From assembly GCA_900120415.1 (NCBI GenBank), contig FQLW01000006.1, forward strand, positions 310,001 through 374,000: a stretch of DNA of 64,000 nt, written 5' to 3'. Under the pieces are notes generated by a model. It saw nothing but the letters and a program-made list of their open reading frames with translations. It was not told the DNA's origin and did no database searches. Made by a program: the position numbers and the translations under genes. Of the stretch, positions 26,358 through 34,483 are shown in pieces (the stretch's first letter is position 1; every line of letters begins with the position of its first letter). The stretch is from Urmitella timonensis. GTDB lineage: Bacteria; Actinomycetota; Actinomycetes; Actinomycetales; Actinomycetaceae.

Positions 26358-26461
26358 GCGGGGAGGAGGATTTATGCCGATTAGGCAGGTGGGCGTAAGA
26401 GTTAGAAAAGACTAGAGTCTTTTCTAACTCTTTGGGCAGGAGGCAAAATCCTCCTCCCCGC
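26358..26461 (+). repeat. Nested palindromic repeat, copy D, with a different stem sequence
   Basis: Outer stem GCGGGGAGGAGGATTT (26358-26373) with AAATCCTCCTCCCCGC (26446-26461), 16 bp perfect. Inner arms AAGAGTTAGAAAAGACT and AGTCTTTTCTAACTCTT, 17 bp perfect. Both stems differ in sequence from the other copies while pairing and flanks (GGTGGGCGTAAGA, TTGGGCAGGAGG) are kept. Confidence 0.8.
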
Positions 26462-26681
26462 GCCCCCCCACAAAGCCGACCGCAGAATCTCGGAGTGCTT
26501 TTACCGAGCCAGCCCCGACACGGAAGAGAACCGACACTAACCGCACCCGACGCGCTGACCTCAACCCTGGGTAACCTTCATATGATTTCAATGCACGCTT
26601 GGTGACGGTGGGGATTAAAAAATCTGGAAATCGGGGCGCTATTCCAAAGAATTTTTGGGCGATTCGTGACACTCTAGAACC

Positions 26682-28865
26682 ATGAACGCAAAACCTGTAG
26701 CAGTAGACCCAGAAGTACTAACTAACGTTGCCCATGGACGCTATTTTGATCCACATTCAGTACTGGGAACCCACATCGGAGAGGATTCGGTCACTATCCG
26801 AACGGTCGCCCACTTAGCTGACGCGGTAGAGATAGTCACTTCCTCAGGCACTTATCCCGCAACCCATGAACAAGACGGCATTTGGGTTGCAGTTTTAGAG
26901 GGGACTGATATTCCCGACTACCGGGTGCGAACCACCTACGGAGAGGACACTAAAGAGACCGATGATGGCTACCGGTACTTACCTACTGTAGGGGAACTTG
27001 ACCTGCACCTAATCGGTGAAGGGCGACACGAGAAACTATGGGACGCTCTAGGCGCTCATCTGCGTACTTACGATACCGAAATGGGACAAACCAAAGGGGC
27101 ATCCTTTGCGGTTTGGGCACCAAATGCCCAGGCAGTGCGGGTAGTAGGTGACTTCAACTATTGGGACGGAGAAGCGTCCTCCATGCGTTCGTTAGGTTCC
27201 TCCGGGGTTTGGGAGTTATTTATTCCAGGGGTAGAAATCGGAGCCCGTTACAAGTTCGAGATTTTAGGTCCGGACGGAAACTGGCGACAAAAAGCCGACC
27301 CTATGGCTAGAGCTTGTGAAGTTCCCCCTTTAACCGCCTCGGTAGTTACCGACAAACATCACCAATGGGAAGATGACGAATGGATGAAGAAGCGGGCAAA
27401 CACGAATCCGCATACCTCCCCTATGTCGGTGTATGAACTCCATATCGGTTCTTGGTCTTATGACACTGCCTACCGCGATTTGGCAGAGGATTTGGTTTCC
27501 TACGTGAAAGATTTAGGCTTCACCCACGTTGAGCTGATGCCGGTATCCGAACACCCATTCTATGGTTCTTGGGGATACCAGCAGAGCGGATACTACGCGC
27601 CCTCTGCCCGCTATGGTACTCCCGACGATTTCCGCTACCTGATTGATAAACTTCACCAAGCGGGAATCGGGGTGATTATGGACTGGGTTCCCGGTCACTT
27701 CCCTAAAGACCAGTTCGCTCTCGCAGAATTTGATGGCACAAAGCTGTATGAACACCCTGATCCGATGCGCGGAGAACAACCTGACTGGGGAACCCTGATA
27801 TTTAACTACGGACGTACCGAGGTACGTAACTTCCTGGTTGCCAATGCTTTGTATTGGCTTGATGAGTTCCATATTGACGGGTTACGGGTTGATGCGGTGG
27901 CATCGATGCTGTATTTGGATTATTCACGTGAGGATGGGCAATGGCGTCCTAACCAATACGGCGGACGTGAAAATCTGGAAGCAATTTCTTTCTTACAAGA
28001 AACTAATGCTTGCTGTTATCGCCTGCATCCTGGGATTTGCATGATTGCCGAGGAATCAACGGCTTGGCCTGGGGTTACTGCCCCGACCGATGCCGGGGGT
28101 CTAGGCTTCGGTTTGAAGTGGAATATGGGTTGGATGAACGATACTTTACGGTATCTACGTGAAGATCCGGTAAATCGTTCCTGGCATCACGGCGAATTGA
28201 CGTTCTCCCTGGTGTACGCGTTTTCTGAGCATTACATTTTACCTCTCTCCCATGATGAGGTCGTCTACGGCAAGGGCTCGATTCTGGCAAAGCAGCCCGG
28301 CGATTATTGGCGGCAGTTAGCGGGAGTGCGTTCCCTGTTCGCCTACCAGTGGTCTCACCCAGGCAAACAGTTAATTTTTATGGGCTCCGAGTTCGCTCAA
28401 GGAGCCGAGTGGGATGCGGATCGGTCACTGGACTGGTTCTTGCTAGATGATAACCGCAATCAGGGAATTCAATCCTTGGTACGCGATTTGAACCACATTT
28501 ACACTAGCGAGCCGGCACTTTGGGACGATGACCATACCGGTTTTGAATGGATTGAGGTAAACGATTCTGAACATAACGTAATTTCTTATGTCCGTAAGTC
28601 TCGTGATGACCATGGGCGCGAACGTAAGCTAGTGTGCGTATGCAACTTTGCTGGTAACCCGCACGAAGGCTACCGTATTGGTCTGCCGGATGGTGGGGAA
28701 TGGGAAGAAATCCTCAATACCGATGACCAAAAATATGGTGGCTCGGGGGTTACTAATCTCGGTGAGGTTAGTGCCGAGGAAATGGAATGGAATGGTCGCC
28801 CCTACTCGGTTGAGCTGCGAGTACCCCCACTAGGTTGCCTGTGGCTGCGCCCTAAAGAAAGCTAA
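26682..28865 (+). CDS. glgB: 1,4-alpha-glucan branching enzyme GlgB
   Basis: Forms alpha-1,6 branches in glycogen and in GlgE-made glucan. The 727-residue protein has an N-terminal sandwich and CBM48 (FAVWAPNAQAVRVVGDFN) before the GH13_9 barrel. Motifs: ELHIGSW, HPFYGSWGYQ, GLRVDAVASMLYLDY (nucleophile Asp near 404), IAEESTAW (Glu near 457) and LPLSHDEVVYGK (Asp near 524). No Shine-Dalgarno sequence precedes the ATG, so initiation may be leaderless. It is separated from glgE-treS-mak by a surface-protein gene, gdhA and the repeat region, whereas glgB is often adjacent in other actinobacteria. Confidence 0.95.
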   Translation: MNAKPVAVDPEVLTNVAHGRYFDPHSVLGTHIGEDSVTIRTVAHLADAVEIVTSSGTYPATHEQDGIWVAVLEGTDIPDYRVRTTYGEDTKETDDGYRYLPTVGELDLHLIGEGRHEKLWDALGAHLRTYDTEMGQTKGASFAVWAPNAQAVRVVGDFNYWDGEASSMRSLGSSGVWELFIPGVEIGARYKFEILGPDGNWRQKADPMARACEVPPLTASVVTDKHHQWEDDEWMKKRANTNPHTSPMSVYELHIGSWSYDTAYRDLAEDLVSYVKDLGFTHVELMPVSEHPFYGSWGYQQSGYYAPSARYGTPDDFRYLIDKLHQAGIGVIMDWVPGHFPKDQFALAEFDGTKLYEHPDPMRGEQPDWGTLIFNYGRTEVRNFLVANALYWLDEFHIDGLRVDAVASMLYLDYSREDGQWRPNQYGGRENLEAISFLQETNACCYRLHPGICMIAEESTAWPGVTAPTDAGGLGFGLKWNMGWMNDTLRYLREDPVNRSWHHGELTFSLVYAFSEHYILPLSHDEVVYGKGSILAKQPGDYWRQLAGVRSLFAYQWSHPGKQLIFMGSEFAQGAEWDADRSLDWFLLDDNRNQGIQSLVRDLNHIYTSEPALWDDDHTGFEWIEVNDSEHNVISYVRKSRDDHGRERKLVCVCNFAGNPHEGYRIGLPDGGEWEEILNTDDQKYGGSGVTNLGEVSAEEMEWNGRPYSVELRVPPLGCLWLRPKES

Positions 28866-28895
28866 GGATAGCAGGAAGGTTTAGGAATCTAGCAC

Positions 28896-28946
28896 TTAGC
28901 GCCCTCGTAAACGAAAATATCGTTTCGAGGGCGCTAACTGATTTTT
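28896..28946. terminator. Strong, possibly bidirectional terminator between glgB and mntH
   Basis: TTAGCGCCCTCG (28896-28907) pairs with CGAGGGCGCTAA (28926-28937) and an inner AAACGA/TCGTTT extends the stem. Six T follow at 28942. It separates convergent genes. Confidence 0.85.
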
Positions 28947-28989
28947 TATATTTCTTCGTCCACCCCCACGGCTTCGCGGAAATGAGTAC

Positions 28990-30255
28990 TTAAATCTCGA
29001 CTCCGATAAAAGTCAGCACCACCAGCAGCAGGTTAAGCGCAATCACCAGGGCAACAATAATCCCCATTACTAGGCGCATTCCTCGCGAATCCTGGTAAAC
29101 GCCCATCAGTTCGAGTTTGCGGGTATAACTAGCTAATGGAACTAACGCCAGGGGAATCCCAAAAGACAGCGCTACCTGCGAAATAACTAAAGCCCAGGTG
29201 GGGTTGGGATAGAGGGCGAGAATCAATAACGCGGGGATTAGGGTGATTAGCCGACGCGCAAACAAGGGGATTTGCACGTGTAACAGCCCGCCCATGATTT
29301 CTGAACCCGCATAGGCTCCTACCGAGGTAGAGGCCAACCCGGAGGCTAACAGTCCAATGGCGAAAATAACCCCAATGGTCGTCCCTAATGCGGATTCGAT
29401 AGCGTGATGTGCGCCCTCGATGCTGTCTGTCCCGCTTTTGCCAGCTAGCGCCGATGCCGCTAGGAGCAACAGGGCAACATTTACCGCTCCTGCCACTATC
29501 AGCGCATACCCGACATCATGTTTAGAGGCTCGTAGCAGCCGGGGCAGCTCACTGAGTTTGCGCTGGGGAAACCGGTGATTGACCAGTGAAGAATGCAGGT
29601 AAATAGCGTGGGGCATCACGGTTGCTCCCAGCATAGAGGCCGCGATAAGCACCGTATCGGCACCTGCAAAGCGCGGCAGCAGCCCCCCAAGCATTCCCGC
29701 CGGATCAGGCGGGCTGATCAGCAGACCGGACAGGAAACCGGCGGTGATTACTGCCAGTAAAGCAATTACGATAGTTTCAAACTGTTTTTGGCGGCGCTCG
29801 TTTTGAAAAATAAGTAACCCCAGGGAGATTGAACCTACGATTGCCCCTCCCACTAGCAGGGGGAGGTTAAACAATAGCTGCAGGGCGATTGCGCCCCCCA
29901 CGATTTCAGCCAAGTCGGTTGCGGCCGCGATTATTTCGGCTTGTATCCAAAAAGCGATTCGTTTGGTTTTCGGTAGACGTTGCCCTAAGAGCTGCGGTAG
30001 GGATTTTCCGGTTACTAACCCCAGTTTGGCGCTTTGATATTGGATGATAACCGCCATCAGGTTGGCCAGTACTAATACCCACACTAGGAGGTAACCGTAG
30101 CGAGCACCGGCGGTGATATTCGCCGCCACGTTTCCGGGATCCACATAGGCTACTGCTGCCACGAAAGCGGGCCCGAGTAAAGGCAAAATTCCTTTTTTAG
30201 CGGTCTGCTCAGCTCGGGGCAGTTTTTGAGAATCTGGGGTTAGTTGCCTTTTCAT
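28990..30255 (-). CDS. mntH: Nramp-family divalent metal transporter MntH
   Basis: Proton-coupled Mn(II)/Fe(II) importer in the cytoplasmic membrane. The 421-residue protein has about 11 hydrophobic spans. The metal-binding signature of span 1 is DPGN (context AAVAYVDPGNVAANI, near residue 40) and of span 6 MPHA (ATVMPHAIYLHSS). The ATG at 30255 has no clear ribosome site. The upstream gap (30256-30431) holds a small inverted repeat TTTCG/CGAAA around 30355-30370, but I recognise no MntR, DtxR or yybP-ykoY motif. Confidence 0.92.
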   Translation of the reverse strand: MKRQLTPDSQKLPRAEQTAKKGILPLLGPAFVAAVAYVDPGNVAANITAGARYGYLLVWVLVLANLMAVIIQYQSAKLGLVTGKSLPQLLGQRLPKTKRIAFWIQAEIIAAATDLAEIVGGAIALQLLFNLPLLVGGAIVGSISLGLLIFQNERRQKQFETIVIALLAVITAGFLSGLLISPPDPAGMLGGLLPRFAGADTVLIAASMLGATVMPHAIYLHSSLVNHRFPQRKLSELPRLLRASKHDVGYALIVAGAVNVALLLLAASALAGKSGTDSIEGAHHAIESALGTTIGVIFAIGLLASGLASTSVGAYAGSEIMGGLLHVQIPLFARRLITLIPALLILALYPNPTWALVISQVALSFGIPLALVPLASYTRKLELMGVYQDSRGMRLVMGIIVALVIALNLLLVVLTFIGVEI

Positions 30256-30431
30256 CGGTGAAGCTCATTCGTCCTTAGTTGGGAAAACTATTTCGGTTGC
30301 CAAGGCTTTCCCTTTCCCATCAAAGCATTTTTCGGCTCTTCTGTATCTAGATTTCGTACACCCGAAACTTTACTCTGTTTTCCATAAAGACGAAAACTGC
30401 CGCCACGACAGTTATAACCGAGATGCTCTTT

Positions 30432-30917
30432 TTAAGGACGAGCGATTTGACCTCTTAAAGCATGGGATATTTCTTGCAGATTTATCGGAGAAACCAACAT
30501 CTGATAGCCCCGTTTACCAGCCGATACATAAATCTGTTCGTAAGCAAACGCCGACTCATCAATCACGGTCGGTAAATCTTTCTTCATTCCCAAGGGCGAA
30601 CACGCTCCTTTTAAATAACCGGTGAGCGGGGTTAGCTTTTTCAAAGGCAACATTGCCAGGTGTTTTACCCCAAAACACTTGGCCGCAGCTTTCAAATCTA
30701 ACTCGTGAGTAGCGGGCACTACCGCTACAAAGTGCTGCCCCGGCTCACCCTCGAGAACTAGAGTTTTAAACACTAAATTCGCACCTACCCCTAGCTCTTG
30801 TGCAATCGTGAGGGCATCCAAAAACTCGCCCTTTGAAGAAACCTGCGTCATTTGCACAGTAATCCCCGCATTTTCGAGGATACGCAGGGCGTTAGTTTTC
30901 ACGTGTTTCTTCCCCAT
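30432..30917 (-). CDS. ybaK: YbaK/EbsC family Cys-tRNA(Pro) deacylase
   Basis: A 161-residue cytoplasmic protein that by family hydrolyses mischarged Cys-tRNA(Pro). Family features are FKTLV with the conserved Lys near residue 51, the VPATHELDLKAAAK block, and GYLKGACSPLGMKKDLP followed by the VSAGKRGYQ turn. Length and motif order match YbaK. It is upstream of mntH on the same strand with a gap of about 175 bp, so co-transcription is uncertain. Confidence 0.9.
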   Translation of the reverse strand: MGKKHVKTNALRILENAGITVQMTQVSSKGEFLDALTIAQELGVGANLVFKTLVLEGEPGQHFVAVVPATHELDLKAAAKCFGVKHLAMLPLKKLTPLTGYLKGACSPLGMKKDLPTVIDESAFAYEQIYVSAGKRGYQMLVSPINLQEISHALRGQIARP

Positions 30918-31038
30918 TGGCTCACCTATCCTTGAACCTGCACTCTCTTACCAGTGTACCCACCCGGTGGTTTAACCACTTATATGCCATGATTTTCCGA
31001 GTGCGCCACCGAGTCTAAATAATCGGCGTGTGTGAGCG

Positions 31039-31138
31039 CGGGAGTAGATTTTTCCTCCTGCCCAAGAATTTGGAAAACGTAGCGACGTTTTCCAAATTCT
31101 TATGCCCACCGCGCCCGCTCGGATAAAATCTACTCCCG
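31039..31138 (-). repeat. Nested palindromic repeat, copy E
   Basis: Outer arms CGGGAGTAGATTTT (31039-31052) and AAAATCTACTCCCG (31125-31138), 14 bp perfect. Inner arms AAGAATTTGGAAAACGT (31064-31080) and ACGTTTTCCAAATTCTT (31085-31101), 17 bp perfect with loop AGCG. It has the same orientation as copy A and is the best preserved copy. Confidence 0.8.
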
Positions 31139-31180
31139 TGCTTTTGGTAATCGCTTATCTTGCACTGCTAATCAATCAAC

Positions 31181-31783
31181 CTAAAGCAAATCGGCGAGGA
31201 TTAGCACTCCTAGTAGGATAAGTACACTGGGGAAAATAATCGCTTCAAAACGTTCCAGGATCTCTGCCAGCCCCATACGTCCAGTGATGAAACGGGCAAG
31301 AGCAAGCAGAACGCCAGCAAGCACTAAGAACACTGCGCTAAACAGCGCGATTTGCCACCAGGTGGAGAGGGCAAAAACTGGTAGATAGGCTGCGATTTCA
31401 TCGCCCCCATTAGCCATAGTAACCAGAGCAACTGCGCCTACGCTAACCTTTTTCCCCTTTAGTTGTGCCTCGTCCTCGTCCTCGAAGTCCCTAGACCCAA
31501 CACGCTCCCGGATTTCTCCGATTGCAGCTTTTACCCCTAATGCCAGGGGTATCAGCCCCAGGAAACGCAGGTACTCCTGCGGGATCACCAAACCAGAAAT
31601 TGTGCTTAAGACTATGGCGGTCGCCAGGATAACCCCGAAACCTACATATTGACCGGCGCAGATACGCGCAGTAGTTCCCGGACGATTCTGTCCGTGAACA
31701 AACCACAAAGCCAGTAACGCCAAGTGGTCAATATTGGTGGCTACAAATAGCACTACCGCTTGCACGAGGGTCGAAAAAATCAA
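31181..31783 (-). CDS. CadD-like cadmium/cation transporter
   Basis: A membrane protein of about 200 residues with five or six spans, similar to the CadD family (LysE superfamily) linked to cadmium resistance. Marks are ATNIDHLALLALWF near the N-terminus and TMANGGDEIAAYLPVF in the middle. The frame is open to 32146, but that part is antisense to the ACT-domain gene and lacks membrane character. The TTG at 31783 is chosen: it yields the family length and has GGGGTGA 8 nt upstream. A GTG at 31795 is an alternative. It is divergent from UPF0237 with about 100 bp between. Substrate uncertain. Confidence 0.72.
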   Translation of the reverse strand: MIFSTLVQAVVLFVATNIDHLALLALWFVHGQNRPGTTARICAGQYVGFGVILATAIVLSTISGLVIPQEYLRFLGLIPLALGVKAAIGEIRERVGSRDFEDEDEAQLKGKKVSVGAVALVTMANGGDEIAAYLPVFALSTWWQIALFSAVFLVLAGVLLALARFITGRMGLAEILERFEAIIFPSVLILLGVLILADLL

Positions 31784-31883
31784 ACTAGAGGTCACCCCTC
31801 CATTATTGCGAAAGAGTTCAGAAGTGAAGAAAACAGGGGCGAGGAATCGCAAAAAAGCCATAGAAGAACGTAAGCTGAAGCAC

Positions 31884-32153
31884 GTGAAAGCAATTATGAC
31901 AGTTACCGGCATTGACCACACCGGGATTATCGCGGCGGTATCCCAAACGCTCGCCCAAAACCAGGTGAACATCATCAATGTGTCGCAGACCTTGATGGAT
32001 GAATATTTCACCATGATTATGCAGCTGGAATTCGATGAGGAACAGATAGGGTTAGCGCAGGTGCAGGCAGCTATGAAGCCAGTAGAGGAAGCCGAAGGGC
32101 TGGTTGTTAAAGTGCAGGCGGAAGCTCTCTTCAACGCCATGCACAAACTCTAA
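31884..32153 (+). CDS. UPF0237 ACT-domain protein
   Basis: An 89-residue single ACT domain: MKAIMTVTGIDHTGIIAAVS, then NVSQTLMDEYFTMIM and the C-terminal FNAMHKL, all typical of UPF0237. The start is taken as the GTG at 31884, where family similarity begins; an upstream open frame to 31734 is unlikely to be coding. Proposed regulatory or amino-acid-sensing roles are not established. UPF0210 follows after 49 bp; the two families are often adjacent in other genomes, which supports a shared function. Confidence 0.85.
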   Translation: MKAIMTVTGIDHTGIIAAVSQTLAQNQVNIINVSQTLMDEYFTMIMQLEFDEEQIGLAQVQAAMKPVEEAEGLVVKVQAEALFNAMHKL

Positions 32154-32202
32154 GCTACTTACCGTAAACCTACGCGGGCAGCCTTAATCGCAAGGGAGAA
32201 TA

Positions 32203-33567
32203 ATGGGACTGGATACCACCGGGGAAATCCTGGAAACCATACAGATGATTGCCGAGGATAACCTCGATGTACGCACCGTAACTTTGGGACTATCCCTACT
32301 GGACTGTGCGGATACTGATATTGAGCGAGCCTGCGCGCGGATTGAAGAACGGATTTTAAGCGCCGCCTCCCGCCTGGTTGCTACTGCCGAGGAAGTCGCG
32401 GGCGAGTTCGGGGTGCCGATTATTAACAAGCGCCTTTCGGTAACCCCAATCTCCCTGGTGGCAGCGGCTTGCCGCACCGATAATCCCCTCCCCTTCGCTC
32501 AGACACTCAATCGTGCCGGCAAAGCCGTAGGAGTAGATTTTGTGGGTGGCTACTCCGCGTTGGTACAGGCCGGTGCCACCCGCAGCGATTTAGCGTTGAT
32601 GGAGTCCATTCCCGAGGCCTTAGCTACTACCGATATCGTATGTTCCTCGGTAAATATCGGTTCTACTCGCAGCGGCATAAATATGAGCGCGACCACAAAA
32701 ATGGGTGAGCAAGTTCTCGCCGCCGCCCATAAAACTGCCGATAAAGACGGAATCGGAGCCGCAAAACTGGTGGTGTTTGCCAACGCGGTAGAAGATAACC
32801 CCTTTATGGCGGGCGCTTTTCATGGCGTGAGCCAACCCGATGCGGTGGTATCGGTAGGGATTTCGGGCCCGGGAGTAATCGAGAGGGCGCTCGCGGGAGT
32901 AAAGGGGCGTCCTTTTGAAGAATGCGCAGAGGCCATTAAGAAATCAGCTTTCAAGATTACCCGCATGGGGCAGCTGGTGGGGCAAACCGTAGCTAAACGT
33001 CTAGGGGTAAATTTTGGGATTGTAGATTTATCGCTCGCCCCTACCCCGGCAGTAGGAGATTCGGTGGCAGCAATTTTAGAAGAGCTGGGCGTAGAAGCGG
33101 TCGGAGCGCCCGGCACTACTGCGGCTTTGGCTTTGCTCAACGATGCGGTTAAAAAGGGCGGCCTGATGGCGTGTTCACTGGTAGGGGGACTTTCCGGCTC
33201 CTTTATTCCGGTTTCCGAGGACGCGAATATGATTCAAGCAGTCCAGCGCGGTTCTTTGAGTCTGGCGAAACTGGAAGCCATGACCGCTATCTGTTCAGTA
33301 GGTCTGGATATGATCGCGATTCCCGGTGACACTCCTGCCGCTACTATTACCGGTTTGATTGCTGATGAAGCCGCTATCGGGGTTGCCAACGGGAAAACTA
33401 CTGCGGTGCGCGTGATTCCAGTACCGGGTAAAGGGGTAGGCGAAAAAGCGAATTTTGGAGGCTTGCTGGGCTGGGCACCAATTATGGAAGTAACCTCGCT
33501 GTCTTCAGAAAGGTTTGCGGCTCGCGGAGGACGTATCCCCGCCCCCGTACATTCCTTTAAGAACTAG
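32203..33567 (+). CDS. UPF0210 (PFL) family protein
   Basis: A 454-residue cytoplasmic protein of the PFL/UPF0210 family, whose structure recalls pyruvate-formate-lyase-like barrels but which has no established activity here. Family marks include [44 protein letters not shown] and [19 protein letters not shown] ribosome site precedes the ATG. It lies downstream of the ACT-domain gene in a two-gene operon. Confidence 0.88.
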   Translation: MGLDTTGEILETIQMIAEDNLDVRTVTLGLSLLDCADTDIERACARIEERILSAASRLVATAEEVAGEFGVPIINKRLSVTPISLVAAACRTDNPLPFAQTLNRAGKAVGVDFVGGYSALVQAGATRSDLALMESIPEALATTDIVCSSVNIGSTRSGINMSATTKMGEQVLAAAHKTADKDGIGAAKLVVFANAVEDNPFMAGAFHGVSQPDAVVSVGISGPGVIERALAGVKGRPFEECAEAIKKSAFKITRMGQLVGQTVAKRLGVNFGIVDLSLAPTPAVGDSVAAILEELGVEAVGAPGTTAALALLNDAVKKGGLMACSLVGGLSGSFIPVSEDANMIQAVQRGSLSLAKLEAMTAICSVGLDMIAIPGDTPAATITGLIADEAAIGVANGKTTAVRVIPVPGKGVGEKANFGGLLGWAPIMEVTSLSSERFAARGGRIPAPVHSFKN

Positions 33568-33744
33568 AGGCCCCGAAAGAACTCCCCTAGAATCCGCCTG
33601 CGAAAAGCGCTATCTTCGGGAACAACTTCTATAGGGTCACCCTGAGAGATTTTTAATACGGTAGTCGAGTGTTTAACAGGGAGACTACAGCCCAATTCGT
33701 GGCTACAACCCGAAAGCGTCAAGGCGGAAACAAAAAGCAATATG

Positions 33745-34368
33745 CTAATTGGCTACAATTTGAATCGTTTCTGCATGTTTCAGCATTCTCTTTCCCCATT
33801 GCGAATAGATTGCAGAAAATGGTAACGCAAGTTCTGGTAAGTAACATCGGGTCATGGGAAAAAGTATCGCTCCAGATGCTAGAAGAGTATTCCGCTTACC
33901 CTTGCAAGAATACATAATCGTTGAGACTTGGGTAACCGGGAGGGCGTGGTTTATTATTTTTGACTCGCTGAGTTTTTCGAGAGTAATTCTGCTTTTTCCC
34001 TTAGGTATATTCGCCTTAACTGAATAAGGCTTACACGAAACAGTGAGCTCCGTTACGACGCAGTTAGCTATTCGTTTTAGAGTTTCTCCCAGACACAAGA
34101 AAATGGCGCTAAATGGGATGGGATAATCGCTGTCACAAAGCAGGTCGAGATGTAAGCCTCTAGCTAAAAAATCACCCTCAAGAAGAGAATAATCATCGTA
34201 GACGAACTGGGTAGCCCATAAACCTGCATAAATACCTGACTCCCCCTCAAACCCCAACGATTGAGATAGATGGGAAAACTGGTCAGCAATATCTAACTCT
34301 TGTTCATTAGCAGAAAAAAGTCCTTCGACGCTTCCTTGGATTTTGAACTGTAAAGAATGAAAATACAC
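33745..34368 (-). CDS. Hypothetical protein
   Basis: A 207-residue soluble protein of no family I recognise. The GTG at 34368 has AGGA 6 nt upstream, which supports translation on this strand over the short frames opposite. It is more AT-rich than its neighbours and has no signal peptide or membrane span. It stands alone between UPF0210 (convergent) and the DivIVA-like gene (upstream, same strand, separated by a strong hairpin). Acquired origin is possible. Confidence 0.55.
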   Translation of the reverse strand: MYFHSLQFKIQGSVEGLFSANEQELDIADQFSHLSQSLGFEGESGIYAGLWATQFVYDDYSLLEGDFLARGLHLDLLCDSDYPIPFSAIFLCLGETLKRIANCVVTELTVSCKPYSVKANIPKGKSRITLEKLSESKIINHALPVTQVSTIMYSCKGKRNTLLASGAILFPMTRCYLPELALPFSAIYSQWGKRMLKHAETIQIVAN

Positions 34369-34423
34369 TGTCCATCCTACTATTCAATCTAAGCACGCTG
34401 GCGGGAAAGGTATACACGCAGTT

Positions 34424-34457
34424 AGGGTGTGCCTTTGATTTTTCAAAGGCACACCCT
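34424..34457. terminator. Strong terminator after the DivIVA-like gene
   Basis: A perfect 15-bp stem, AGGGTGTGCCTTTGA (34424-34438) with TCAAAGGCACACCCT (34443-34457), and a 4-nt loop. It lies just past the stop of the minus-strand gene ending at 34484. Confidence 0.8.
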
Positions 34458-34483
34458 AAAAGTTCAGCTAAGTAAAATGTTGA

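Larger units (their letters stand above)
25371..26681. other. 1.3-kb gene-free region filled with repeats
   Basis: Between gdhA and glgB no convincing gene is seen. The open frame at 25639-26034 lies inside repeats and has no family features. The region contains three nested palindromes (copies B, C and D), one and a half G-tract elements, and a diverged tandem duplication with a period of about 490-510 bp. The block ending CGAGCCAGCCCCGACAC at about 26490-26520 also occurs near 10670-10700. Confidence 0.7.

Noticed and set aside
25465-26461. CRISPR array
   Set aside because: Repeats are few, long, palindromic and irregularly spaced, with no unique spacers of constant length and no cas genes.
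31784-32146. N-terminal extension of the CadD-like frame
   Set aside because: It is antisense to the UPF0237 gene, rich in Cys and Ser without family similarity; similarity to CadD starts at about 31783.
33669-33917. 82-codon plus-strand frame downstream of UPF0210
   Set aside because: It overlaps the better supported minus-strand gene 33745-34368 and has no ribosome binding site.
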